Positions 25,851-34,327 of a DNA stretch of 64,000 nt are shown piece after piece. The stretch's first letter is position 1. Each line of letters opens with the position of its first letter. Source of the DNA: Paranoxybacillus vitaminiphilus (GTDB lineage: Bacteria; Bacillota; Bacilli; Bacillales; Anoxybacillaceae). A program made the translations under genes and the position numbers. The notes under the pieces are model-generated. The model searched no databases. It was given only the letters and a program-made list of their open reading frames with translations, and was not told the DNA's origin. The stretch is taken from positions 1-64,000 of the forward strand of contig NZ_QLMH01000004.1 in NCBI RefSeq assembly GCF_003259935.1, given 5' to 3'.

Positions 25851-27833
25851 TCATCTCCAATACGTAATTGTCCGCCCTTGATTTAACATTTCTCTGATCT
25901 TTGTTTGTGTCATATCCGATTGATTCTGGAGCTCTTGTGATAGCTGTTCCAATGTTTTAACTGTTTCATCACTTCGTGAAACTTGGATTCTAGGCAATAT
26001 TTTCCCACGAACGATTTGGTCAAATTTTAAATGAGAGTTTACCGCACTTCCGTAATAGCCAATTTGGTCTAAGGCTCTGCGGTTCAACCTGGCCCCTAAT
26101 TTATCCAACCACGGATTGAGTTTTTCTGCATTTCGCCTGCAGTTCTCATCCATCACAGTTACTGTTAGATCTTTCTCCACATCAACAGAAATCAACTCAG
26201 ATACTTTTATCTTTTCCAACTCTTCTATTAAATTTTTCTCATTCTCTGAATGGCGTAAATTAATCACAAAGCTTCGGTCAATGACCTTTGGGCTTAACCC
26301 TTTTACCGTATGATCCATGTTCATCGTACCAACAAACCTTACGTTACTTGGAATTTCAAATTCCGCGGGATATCGATGGCATAAATCAAAACAATTTTGC
26401 AATCTCCATTTTTCGGAATCGCTCTGTATTTGTTCCCATTTCTCTTCATTAAGAAACTCAAGTCCGTTTTCATCTACAGTGATATAAGGTTTAATCCTTT
26501 TATAAGCCAACTCTTGAAAATATTTGGAGTAAAGGGTAATCTTAGGGTTTTCCTCTTCCCTGGCGCTCAAAAACTCCGCGAAATAATACTCCACATGGGA
26601 CAAGTTCATCTCATCTAAGCAAATCAAATACAAAGATTTTGGATTTTCCCTTGCTTCTACTAACGCATCTAAAAATTCAGTGGACACATATTGATAGTCG
26701 ATCGGATTAAAGAAACCCAGTATATCTTGCTTATCCGTCCAGCTAGACTGAACTCTTATCGTGTATGTCTTTGCTCCCTTAATGATTTTAGAAAAGCCTC
26801 TTACTAGGCTGGACTTGCCTGTTCCACTTGGGCCATGCAAAATAATCAGCTGATTTGTCTTTAAAGCACCTACAAAGCATTCAATAACATCACGTTCATA
26901 CTGAAGATTGCATTGAGTATGCAAAGCACCCCGTATTATGTCAATAATGTCTTCTTGCTTACTCCATTGAATAGTTTTTGAATTACTTAAATCGATATGA
27001 TCCTTTCTCTCGAATATCGATAGAGGCGGTAAAAGACGGAAACGCTCAAACTGGGACAGCAACTCACTTTCATATTCCTTTAGTTGTTGTTCCTTATCGT
27101 TTAACTCTTGCTCTCTCTTTTTGTTCATCTCTTCTTTATTTCTCATTTCTTCTTCTTGCTTTTGAAGGATTTCCCACCGCTGTTGAATCTCATCTTGCTT
27201 ATCTTGATATGCTCTTTCAAATTCATATAGTATAATATGAGATAATTTTTCTAATGATCCAAACTGCTCCGAGAGTTTCTCTACAATTCTATCTCCAAGA
27301 GATTCCATTAACCTTGTTTCAAAAGAGGCCCCTTTCACAGAGTCTCTCCTGATCGATATCATCTCCTTCATCCGTCTCTCTCTATTTCTTTCTCCTTGTA
27401 GCATCTCAATTTTTAGTGCCTTAGGAGTTGCGATAACAATATCTCCTTTTTCAAATGATTTTGTGTTATTCACCAATACAAAGGATGCATTCCATTCTTC
27501 ATCTTCAAACGGTAAAGTAAAAGGAGACAATATATCAGGATTTAATACTTCTCCAAAAAACAGCTTTTTTTCATTTTGGATATTAATTACATCCGTTATT
27601 TTTAAAATCAATCTGTTATTCAATCCCTCTGGAGATTGGCAAAATTCCTTATAAAATTGATCGGCCTTTTCCTGCGTCCAGTTAATCGGTGCTCCTAATT
27701 CATTCAGAATAGTATTTAGCAGCTGTTGCAACTGTTTGGTTTGTTTCCCCGCCAAAACCGTCTTCTCCTTTCTCGCTTTTTTCAACGTTGTTTTTAATGA
27801 TGCTTTATCCATCAACGCAAAAGGCTTTGCCAC
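25851..27833 (-). CDS. McrB-like AAA+ NTPase with coiled coil
   Basis: A 660-residue protein with a GTG start and no clear ribosome site, eight bases after the small ORF, so translation is probably coupled. Residues 1-200 form a mixed domain, 200-265 a glutamate/lysine/glutamine coiled coil, and 325-540 the motor: Walker A GPSGTGKSS (334-342), Walker B CLDEMNLSHVEYYFAEFL (405-422) and the McrB-type GTMNMD motif (502-507), with a following arginine (DRSF). McrB-group motors form hexamers that use NTP to activate a McrC-type partner; the next gene encodes that partner. The coiled coil is typical of the CoCoNuT branch of McrBC systems. GTP or ATP preference cannot be read from sequence. Confidence 0.85.
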   Translation of the reverse strand: MAKPFALMDKASLKTTLKKARKEKTVLAGKQTKQLQQLLNTILNELGAPINWTQEKADQFYKEFCQSPEGLNNRLILKITDVINIQNEKKLFFGEVLNPDILSPFTLPFEDEEWNASFVLVNNTKSFEKGDIVIATPKALKIEMLQGERNRERRMKEMISIRRDSVKGASFETRLMESLGDRIVEKLSEQFGSLEKLSHIILYEFERAYQDKQDEIQQRWEILQKQEEEMRNKEEMNKKREQELNDKEQQLKEYESELLSQFERFRLLPPLSIFERKDHIDLSNSKTIQWSKQEDIIDIIRGALHTQCNLQYERDVIECFVGALKTNQLIILHGPSGTGKSSLVRGFSKIIKGAKTYTIRVQSSWTDKQDILGFFNPIDYQYVSTEFLDALVEARENPKSLYLICLDEMNLSHVEYYFAEFLSAREEENPKITLYSKYFQELAYKRIKPYITVDENGLEFLNEEKWEQIQSDSEKWRLQNCFDLCHRYPAEFEIPSNVRFVGTMNMDHTVKGLSPKVIDRSFVINLRHSENEKNLIEELEKIKVSELISVDVEKDLTVTVMDENCRRNAEKLNPWLDKLGARLNRRALDQIGYYGSAVNSHLKFDQIVRGKILPRIQVSRSDETVKTLEQLSQELQNQSDMTQTKIREMLNQGRTITYWR

Positions 27834-27841
27834 AATCCATA

Positions 27842-27988
27842 TTAAGAGTTATACGCGTTTTCAAACCGTTCTATTTGATCTTGGACAGAATTTGAAAAAT
27901 ACAGGATTCCATACAAATATTTATAATTCACCATCTGACTGGACAGTAACAGCGCCAACATCTTAAATATATTGGAAATACAAAACAT
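27842..27988 (-). CDS. 48-residue small ORF inside the operon
   Basis: It lies in the 163-base gap between the coiled-coil gene and the McrB-like gene. ATG at 27988 has AGGAG five bases upstream, and that site overlaps the stop of the preceding gene. The peptide starts MFCISNIFKMLALLLSSQMV and ends in a polar QDQIERFENAYNS. The first half is hydrophobic enough for a short membrane or hydrophobic helix. The frame ends eight bases before the McrB-like start. It could be a leader that couples translation or a real small subunit. I do not recognise a family. Confidence 0.45.
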   Translation of the reverse strand: MFCISNIFKMLALLLSSQMVNYKYLYGILYFSNSVQDQIERFENAYNS

Positions 27989-27996
27989 AAGAGCTC

Positions 27997-29268
27997 CTAT
28001 ATTTTTTCAGGCTCATTTACTGGCAAATCTCCAAAAAGACTGTCAAACCATTCATCACTTTTCGGATCTTCCTCTTTCTGGTTGATTAGCGCAGCTGTAT
28101 CGCTTTCTTGGCGTTTCTCATTTTGCTGATCGTTCATCATCTGTTCATAAATATCGACTTTACGCCGTAAAATATCGAGCTCATTTTCATAGTGGTTTCT
28201 TTCCTGTTCAAACTCTTGTAGTGATTTCTCTAGTTGGGATTGCAGCTGTTGAATGGTTTCTTCTAACTGGGCAACGCGTTCCTCATATGTTTGTTGTATT
28301 TTTGCTTTTTCCAGTTTCCAACGGTTTTCTGACCATTCTTCTATTTCCTTTGTTAACTTACTCATTTGCCTACTTTTGTTTTCTACTTCCTGCTGCAATG
28401 CTTTGTTTTTCTTTGTCAGCTCTTCTACCTGTCCCCTCAGTTTTCCTACTTCCTGGCCGAGCTGTCCAGCCTCCTTTTGCTTTTGAATTACTTTTTGCTG
28501 CTCTACCTCAAGTTTTTTCGCAAGCTTTGCCGCTTCTTTCATCTGTTTTGCTAACTGATTTTCCTTGGAATTGAGCTGATCTGTCACCGCACTTAGCTGC
28601 TTATGCAATTGCTCTACTTCCTTTTGCTTTTCCTCATATTGCTCCTTAAAGCTTTCGTTTTTTGCCCGGTCCCGGACATTTGTCAGCAAACGAATAATAT
28701 TTGTCAGCTCTTTATAGAGTGCATCCTCCTTCTCTTCCTTTTTTTCCTCTCGTTTTACATTAAAAGAAGGAGGGAGTTGGATTCCTGTCTCCTCTTCAAA
28801 TTTTTCCCCATATAGCTGAAAGACTTCTAAAATGCGATGATGTAACTGCTCATGGAAGCGGAGCCAATTAATATATGTACTGTAGCCCATCTCTTCTTCT
28901 TGAACAAGCTCATAAAGATAATCGGTCTTCTCTTCTAAAGATAAGGAATGAAAGTCCGTAAATTGTTCCTCCAACATTTGCAATACCTTATAATTAAGGT
29001 TAGCAAAAAAGTTATACAATAGATAATTGCTGCTAATGTGCGGACTGACTTCACGGATTAGCTCTTGTTTGGTCACTTCTCTTTTTTTCAATTTCAATAC
29101 GGTTAAATTCGTTTTAGCAAGCAATTGCTTTTCATCTTCAAACGCATCGCATAACTGTTCCAGATCGAGATTGACAAGCAGACATGCGTCTAAATACTGT
29201 TTATCAATCCCTTCTACTTCTATATACTTTAGTCTTCGTAACGATTTTTTTGTTTTACTTTTCGCCAT
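27997..29268 (-). CDS. Long coiled-coil protein of the operon
   Basis: A 423-residue protein. The N-terminal region (1-175) is a compact helical domain (for example the LYELVQEEEMGYSTYINWLRF segment). From about 180 to 390 it is an almost uninterrupted heptad-rich coiled coil made of Lys, Glu and Gln, and the tail is acidic (DEWFDSLFGDLPVNEPEKI). No enzyme motif. In CoCoNuT-type systems long coiled coils are thought to scaffold the motor and nuclease. The short acidic tail with DxWFDxLFGDL looks like a linear docking motif. The start has GGGGAGG before ATG. Confidence 0.75.
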   Translation of the reverse strand: MAKSKTKKSLRRLKYIEVEGIDKQYLDACLLVNLDLEQLCDAFEDEKQLLAKTNLTVLKLKKREVTKQELIREVSPHISSNYLLYNFFANLNYKVLQMLEEQFTDFHSLSLEEKTDYLYELVQEEEMGYSTYINWLRFHEQLHHRILEVFQLYGEKFEEETGIQLPPSFNVKREEKKEEKEDALYKELTNIIRLLTNVRDRAKNESFKEQYEEKQKEVEQLHKQLSAVTDQLNSKENQLAKQMKEAAKLAKKLEVEQQKVIQKQKEAGQLGQEVGKLRGQVEELTKKNKALQQEVENKSRQMSKLTKEIEEWSENRWKLEKAKIQQTYEERVAQLEETIQQLQSQLEKSLQEFEQERNHYENELDILRRKVDIYEQMMNDQQNEKRQESDTAALINQKEEDPKSDEWFDSLFGDLPVNEPEKI

Positions 29269-29321
29269 ATTTTCCTCCCCCTTTTTTTCAATCGTTATTT
29301 GACGAAAATATAAAGAAGGCA

Positions 29322-29340
29322 GGGAAACGTGGTGTTTCCC
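29322..29340 (-). promoter_or_regulatory. Small intra-operon stem-loop
   Basis: GGGAAAC and GTTTCCC pair with a five-base loop in the 100-base gap between the HEAT-repeat and coiled-coil genes. A moderately T-rich stretch follows on the minus strand, so partial termination or processing is possible. Confidence 0.4.
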
Positions 29341-29368
29341 GTTTATTTAAGAGTAGTACGATTTTTTC

Positions 29369-31036
29369 TTAATCCTCGTTTGTACTAACCCCACCCAAAC
29401 GTTTCGGCAATCTATTCAGCATTTGTTCAATCTCCCTTTTTACTGCGATATCCGTTTCTCGATTTTTTGCCTCATACACCACTGATAACGGCAACAATTT
29501 ATTTTTCGTGCTGTTAGCAAATTTAATAATCAATCGATAAATCTCTAAACGCACAGGGGCACTGGGCTGCTGATCGAGCTTCGCTTGCAAATATTTGCCG
29601 ACTTGCGACGGTAAACGGTTTGGTTTTTGCAGTGCAGCTAAAATAATAATCGCTCCGCGGTCTTCCATCTCCACCATTTTTTCCGCCATATATAGATGGT
29701 ATTTTTCACTCAACAAACCAGCCATTCCGCTTAAAGCATGCTGCTCTTGCGCATCGCCATGGATAAGAAGATGGAGGAACTCATCCATCGCCTGTGGATC
29801 CCCAAGACTAATTAATGCATATAATGCCTCAGCGCGGATCGAAGCATCGTTTACATACGGACGAATTTGCGGAATCTGGTCTTTTGTTCCACAGGAAGCT
29901 AACGCCTTCAAGCAAGCACCTTTTATTTTTTTACTTTCATCCGATTGCAAATGGGCGAGAAGCAAGGCAGCAAAGTTTTGATCGCGAGTATGGGCAATTC
30001 CTTCGATAATCGCTGCTTTTTTCTCGGTAAACTTGCCCAATGCCTCGTTTAGTTTTTGGGCAACGATCGGCTTGCGAATGCCGCCTAGCAATTGGCACGC
30101 GCGTCGGATGCGATATGGGTCCGTTTCTTTCTCTATAATTTCCATCAAAATTGGAATCGCCTCGTGTTTAAAGGAGCGAATTCCCGTCGTATAAATAGGG
30201 CGGATTTGCCGTAAGTTACAAGCGATCAGTGCTTCGAACAAGTCGTGGATGACTGATGGTTTTAACAAAGAAAACTGCCTTGCAATCTGAATCGATTTTT
30301 CAATGGTTTCTGTACGGGCCGGATCAATGCGATCGATAAGCTGAATCAAGGGCTGAATCACGGAAGAATCCCGCATTTCCAGCAGCGCTTCAAAACAGTA
30401 CGGAAACAGTTCGGCATCCTCTGCATGCTTCAAAATCAGCGGGATCACCTCACGCTCCTGAATAAGTCCGGCCGTGCGAATGGCTAATTCCAAATGCTGA
30501 CGGTTCGTCGCATGTTCTAGCACTCCCTTAATCATAATTCTTCCTTTTAAATTTAATAACGTTAAGCGGCTAAGTAGTTCCGCCAACAATGCTCTTTTTT
30601 CCGGCTTTCGATAAAACATGCGGACTTCGCGAAAAATCAAACCAACCGCATCTACCCCAGCCTGCTCGATCTGTTTCATCGCCAGCTGGATTGCTTGTTC
30701 GTTATCACTTTTGGCGATCACCTCTATCTCTTTTAACAGTGGCTGCAACTTCGCAGGAAGAGAAGAAAAACTCAAATCGATATGCATAACTCCTCCACGG
30801 TTGCTCGTCACCCTCTTTTTTGTTTCTTCCCCAACTACCTCCGGCCCGCCAATATCCGCAAACAAATCCACATCTTGATCCTCATTCAGCTGTTGGGCCT
30901 GCTTCATCAATACTTCCTCAATCTGTTTTTCATCATACTTCGGCTTTCTTAATGCCGACATATCCTCTGCCAAACGCTCTAATTCCTGTGCTCTTTTCCG
31001 ATTCTTCTCTTGCATCACTTCAAAAAGATTAAACAT
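29369..31036 (-). CDS. HEAT-repeat protein of the operon
   Basis: I use the ATG at 31036 (555 residues; AAGGGG before it). A basic, helical N-terminus (1-60) is followed by roughly ten HEAT-like helical pairs from about 75 to 545, with repeating patterns such as IPLILKHAEDAELFPYCFEALLEM, AIPILMEIIEKETDPYRIRRA and IRPYVNDASIRAEALYALISLG. These are the proline- and aspartate-punctuated repeats of HEAT/PBS-lyase type. Such solenoids bind proteins or nucleic acid and act as adaptors. There is no catalytic motif. It lies between the Hsp70-like gene (25 bases upstream) and the coiled-coil gene. Confidence 0.8.
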   Translation of the reverse strand: MFNLFEVMQEKNRKRAQELERLAEDMSALRKPKYDEKQIEEVLMKQAQQLNEDQDVDLFADIGGPEVVGEETKKRVTSNRGGVMHIDLSFSSLPAKLQPLLKEIEVIAKSDNEQAIQLAMKQIEQAGVDAVGLIFREVRMFYRKPEKRALLAELLSRLTLLNLKGRIMIKGVLEHATNRQHLELAIRTAGLIQEREVIPLILKHAEDAELFPYCFEALLEMRDSSVIQPLIQLIDRIDPARTETIEKSIQIARQFSLLKPSVIHDLFEALIACNLRQIRPIYTTGIRSFKHEAIPILMEIIEKETDPYRIRRACQLLGGIRKPIVAQKLNEALGKFTEKKAAIIEGIAHTRDQNFAALLLAHLQSDESKKIKGACLKALASCGTKDQIPQIRPYVNDASIRAEALYALISLGDPQAMDEFLHLLIHGDAQEQHALSGMAGLLSEKYHLYMAEKMVEMEDRGAIIILAALQKPNRLPSQVGKYLQAKLDQQPSAPVRLEIYRLIIKFANSTKNKLLPLSVVYEAKNRETDIAVKREIEQMLNRLPKRLGGVSTNED

Positions 31037-31061
31037 ATAAACCCCTTCCCCCATTCTTTCA

Positions 31062-32840
31062 CTATTTCAAATTATCTTGTATATCGCGAATTTGTCGTTT
31101 CTTATTGTCGTCGTATTCAGGAATACCAAAGTTGACATGAATTTTTTGCGTTTCATCTTCCGTCAGCCATGCGCTGACACTGACATTTCGGTCTCGGTCC
31201 ACTTCTAGATGAATAGTAAGTGGCGAGCCTACTTTCACTGGTTTGGAGAATTTTAATGCCGCATTTTGCAAAAATTTCCGTTCCATCGCTTTTGGATCGT
31301 CTGCGGTAAACAGTTCCAGCTCCATTTCTGTGACGTAGTCGCTATATTCAGCACCGGTGACATAAAAACGGTTCGTAAATGTTTTTTGAAACGGCACTTC
31401 CGTATATTTCTCTATTAACGTAACCGGCTCCCCTTCAACGACGTCAATATAGATGTTTTGCGGCATCGTTGTTTCTGTTTTGCCTACTTCATCGACATGG
31501 GCAAGGCGAATGTTGCTGCGATTGTAATGGTAAATCGCTGCCCCTCTCGATACGGCATACATCGAATTGACTGGCATTAACGGAACGATACGGCCTCCAA
31601 ATAATTGATAAATGCGCTCTTGCACTGTCGGATAATACGTCATTCCTCCTACTAAAAACACATAGTCTATATCAGAAAGTGTTAACGGAACGCGCGCATC
31701 CTTAATCGCATTACGAATCGGATATTCGATGCATTTCTTTTCCTCGCGTGCATATTGGGCATCCAACAATGGACGAATGGCTTCATCGATTTCCGCTTTG
31801 GTAATGTGCAAACTAACCCGAAGTTCTTCAGGCACATTGGCCATTAGTTGCGTAAAATGATAAGAATCTAGCTCTCTTTTCTGTTCGTCAGAAAGTTCCA
31901 CATAACTTTTTCCGTTCATATTCATTTGCAGCGTCATATTAATTTTGTTCGCAATTTGAACTTTTGCTTCTTCTGCCATGGCAAGCAACGACTCTCTAAT
32001 TTGCAAGCGCACGTGTTGCGGCAATGCTTGAAACTGCTGTTTTGTGAGATGTTTTTCTTCCATCACCTTATGTAGCCACTTATCCATCAGCTTTTTCATA
32101 ATTAGTTCATCAAAATCGGCCCCACCAAGTTCGGTATATTGGGAGATAGAAAGCTCGGTAATATCAAAGCCGCCATTTTCATTACGGCTCACCCGGTGAA
32201 TCGTGACATCACATGTTCCGCCCCCAAGGTCGAACACTAAAATATTTTTAGGGCCACTATTTAAATCAAAAGCACTATGTTTTTCAGATGTTTGCTTTTC
32301 CTGGTTGAGAAAATCAATTAATGCTGCTGTCGGCTCGGGAATCATAATGATTTTATCCCGGTCAAATCCTGCTAATACCGCTGCCTCCCTTGTCGCCCCC
32401 TGTTGCTGGAAGTTAAAGTTAGCCGGAATGGTGATGACAGCCCCATCAATTTTCTGATTTAAAAACCGCTTTTCCACCGCATTTTTGGCCGCTTTTAAGT
32501 AAAATGACGATACCTCTGACGGAGTGAAATACTGCCCATTTGCCATCTTCCAACGATATTTTTTGTCTTCTCCGATGTAACGTTTTGCCTTGCTTGCGGT
32601 AAATTGCGGCTCCATCCACGCCATTTTTTTCGCATAGCGGCCTACATAAGGAACGGAATTTTCATCGATGTAAAGCACGCTTGGAAGCAGTTCCTCCTCA
32701 ATAAAATTCCCATACTCATCCACTTGGCTGATACCCAATGTTTCCGCATGCAGTTTGCCAGTTGGGCTCAAGTAAGCAATCGATACCGTTGTATTCGTCG
32801 TTCCTAGGTCAATGCCGACATAATATTCTAACTTTCTCAT
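31062..32840 (-). CDS. Hsp70/DnaK-like ATPase of the operon
   Basis: A 592-residue Hsp70 homologue. The nucleotide-binding domain is complete: phosphate-1 GIDLGTTNTTVSI (9-21), PEPTAALIDF (167-176), phosphate-2 VFDLGGGTCDVTI (202-214) and adenosine motif FLVGGMTYYPTVQ (395-407). Residues about 465-592 form a beta-rich segment comparable to the substrate-binding beta domain, ending in NDTHVNFG-like strands; the long helical lid of DnaK is missing or very short. It differs from housekeeping DnaK and lies in a McrBC-type operon. Hsp70 homologues in CoCoNuT systems are predicted to bind RNA or translation components. Its neighbour has a GrpE-like tail. Confidence 0.88.
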   Translation of the reverse strand: MRKLEYYVGIDLGTTNTTVSIAYLSPTGKLHAETLGISQVDEYGNFIEEELLPSVLYIDENSVPYVGRYAKKMAWMEPQFTASKAKRYIGEDKKYRWKMANGQYFTPSEVSSFYLKAAKNAVEKRFLNQKIDGAVITIPANFNFQQQGATREAAVLAGFDRDKIIMIPEPTAALIDFLNQEKQTSEKHSAFDLNSGPKNILVFDLGGGTCDVTIHRVSRNENGGFDITELSISQYTELGGADFDELIMKKLMDKWLHKVMEEKHLTKQQFQALPQHVRLQIRESLLAMAEEAKVQIANKINMTLQMNMNGKSYVELSDEQKRELDSYHFTQLMANVPEELRVSLHITKAEIDEAIRPLLDAQYAREEKKCIEYPIRNAIKDARVPLTLSDIDYVFLVGGMTYYPTVQERIYQLFGGRIVPLMPVNSMYAVSRGAAIYHYNRSNIRLAHVDEVGKTETTMPQNIYIDVVEGEPVTLIEKYTEVPFQKTFTNRFYVTGAEYSDYVTEMELELFTADDPKAMERKFLQNAALKFSKPVKVGSPLTIHLEVDRDRNVSVSAWLTEDETQKIHVNFGIPEYDDNKKRQIRDIQDNLK

Positions 32841-32866
32841 GATTTACTCTCTCCCCGTATTATTCT

Positions 32867-34327
32867 TTATTCCGCGACTTCTTCTACCAATGGCTGCACA
32901 ATGACTTGGCCATAAATCATCCAACCATAGCGGGTAATTTTTACACGCACTTCATTTGTCGAACTAGCGATTGGATGGAGCATCATAAACCGCTCCCGTA
33001 ACTCTTGCCTTGTGATCGTCAATTCCTGCCCAATTTCATATCCGTAAGCCGTCGGTTCTAAGCCAAACAGGCTGAACGCATTAAACAAATTCACTAAACG
33101 TCCCCTTGTAATCTCAGAATCTACTGCGGTCGCCCCTTGACTTTCCTCATATAATTCGGAAAGCAAATAATGATGCTGATTCCCGCCAACAGCCTGTACA
33201 AACTGTTTGAACCGCTTCCATTCGATCTCTGCTTGCTGTTGTTTGATCTGCTCGATTTCCATATAAAGACGTTCATTTTCTTCTCTTAGTTGTGCAATCA
33301 CCTCCTCATTGTCTGCGCCTACCGCATTTGCTAGTCTACTAGCATCCGCAAGCCGCTGTTCTAATGCCCGCAAACTCTCTTTGATCCGCGCGGAAAACTC
33401 GTCCACTTCCCTTGTTAGCTGCTGTATCGTTTCCTGATCAGTCAATGAAGAGGAAATAGCTACTTCCGTCTCACTCGCTATCCTCTCCTCTATCTCTTCT
33501 GCCTCCACTGTTTCCACTGGCTGTAATTCTTCCTGTTCCCCTGCTTTTGCCGCTTCGAGTCGCTCGATCTCCACCAAAGAAGCTTCTTCCACAAGCAGAT
33601 GTTTGGCTTTCCCGCTTACGTTGCGGAGGAAATTAGCAATAACCTCCTTATCCTCTTTTTCTTTTAAAATTGGAATGATAATGCTGAGCATTCCTTTATG
33701 GAAAACTAGTTCATCCGGCGAAAAAGCTTGGCCATACTGATGCATCATTTTGTAGTCTGCTGAATCATCCTTTCTCGTCATCAATAAAGACCGCAGCGCC
33801 CTCATCACTTCTTTTCTGACATGAACCTCTTTGAACAACGAAGGGAGAACCGTTTCCGCCAACGAAAATATATCTCTCTGTCGATCGACAAATTGGATTG
33901 CAGTTCGAACAAACAATTGCACAAATAACTGTGGATTCCCTTGCGTATAAATCTCATAAGAAGGAAAATTGCCGCTGCACAATGCATGAAACGCCCTTCT
34001 CATCATGTCATGTCGAATTGGCAGATGGTCCAACATCGCCCGAACCACAAACTTGTCAATAGCTGGCTGAAACTGCTCATTCCACTCTTTCACCACTAGA
34101 TCGGCTACATCGCTGTTTTGCTCGTTCGGATGCTCAAAAATGACCTTTTCTACAACCGCTTGCAATTTCCATAAAAATCGACTTCGCTTTGCGAACGTAT
34201 CCAGCTCATATTGTTGCAGCTGTCGCTCAAGCTCCTCCCGATTAATCCCCTCTTTGTCAACAAACTCCCAAAAATCTCCAGAAAGCCCTTGATACTTCAC
34301 AAATTGTTCTAACCATTGTGTCGCCAT
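32867..34327 (-). CDS. Helical coiled-coil protein with GrpE-like C-terminus
   Basis: A 486-residue protein that overlaps the upstream beta-CASP gene by 19 bases. The N-terminal 250 residues are helical without a known family. Residues about 250-310 are acidic and low complexity, 310-375 form a coiled coil, and 385-483 resemble GrpE: helices, then FSLFGLEPTAYGYEIGQELT, then VRVKITRYGWMIYGQVIVQP. This parallels the GrpE order 'G...GxxFDPxxH...V...GYxxxxRVIRPAxV'. GrpE is the nucleotide exchange factor of Hsp70, and the next gene encodes an Hsp70-like ATPase, which supports the reading. Fold similarity is my inference from pattern, not an established match. Confidence 0.6.
   Translation of the reverse strand: MATQWLEQFVKYQGLSGDFWEFVDKEGINREELERQLQQYELDTFAKRSRFLWKLQAVVEKVIFEHPNEQNSDVADLVVKEWNEQFQPAIDKFVVRAMLDHLPIRHDMMRRAFHALCSGNFPSYEIYTQGNPQLFVQLFVRTAIQFVDRQRDIFSLAETVLPSLFKEVHVRKEVMRALRSLLMTRKDDSADYKMMHQYGQAFSPDELVFHKGMLSIIIPILKEKEDKEVIANFLRNVSGKAKHLLVEEASLVEIERLEAAKAGEQEELQPVETVEAEEIEERIASETEVAISSSLTDQETIQQLTREVDEFSARIKESLRALEQRLADASRLANAVGADNEEVIAQLREENERLYMEIEQIKQQQAEIEWKRFKQFVQAVGGNQHHYLLSELYEESQGATAVDSEITRGRLVNLFNAFSLFGLEPTAYGYEIGQELTITRQELRERFMMLHPIASSTNEVRVKITRYGWMIYGQVIVQPLVEEVAE

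Noticed and set aside
28221-28815. Several plus-strand hydrophobic frames
   Set aside because: They are antisense to the long coiled coil of the 27997-29268 gene and have no start signals.
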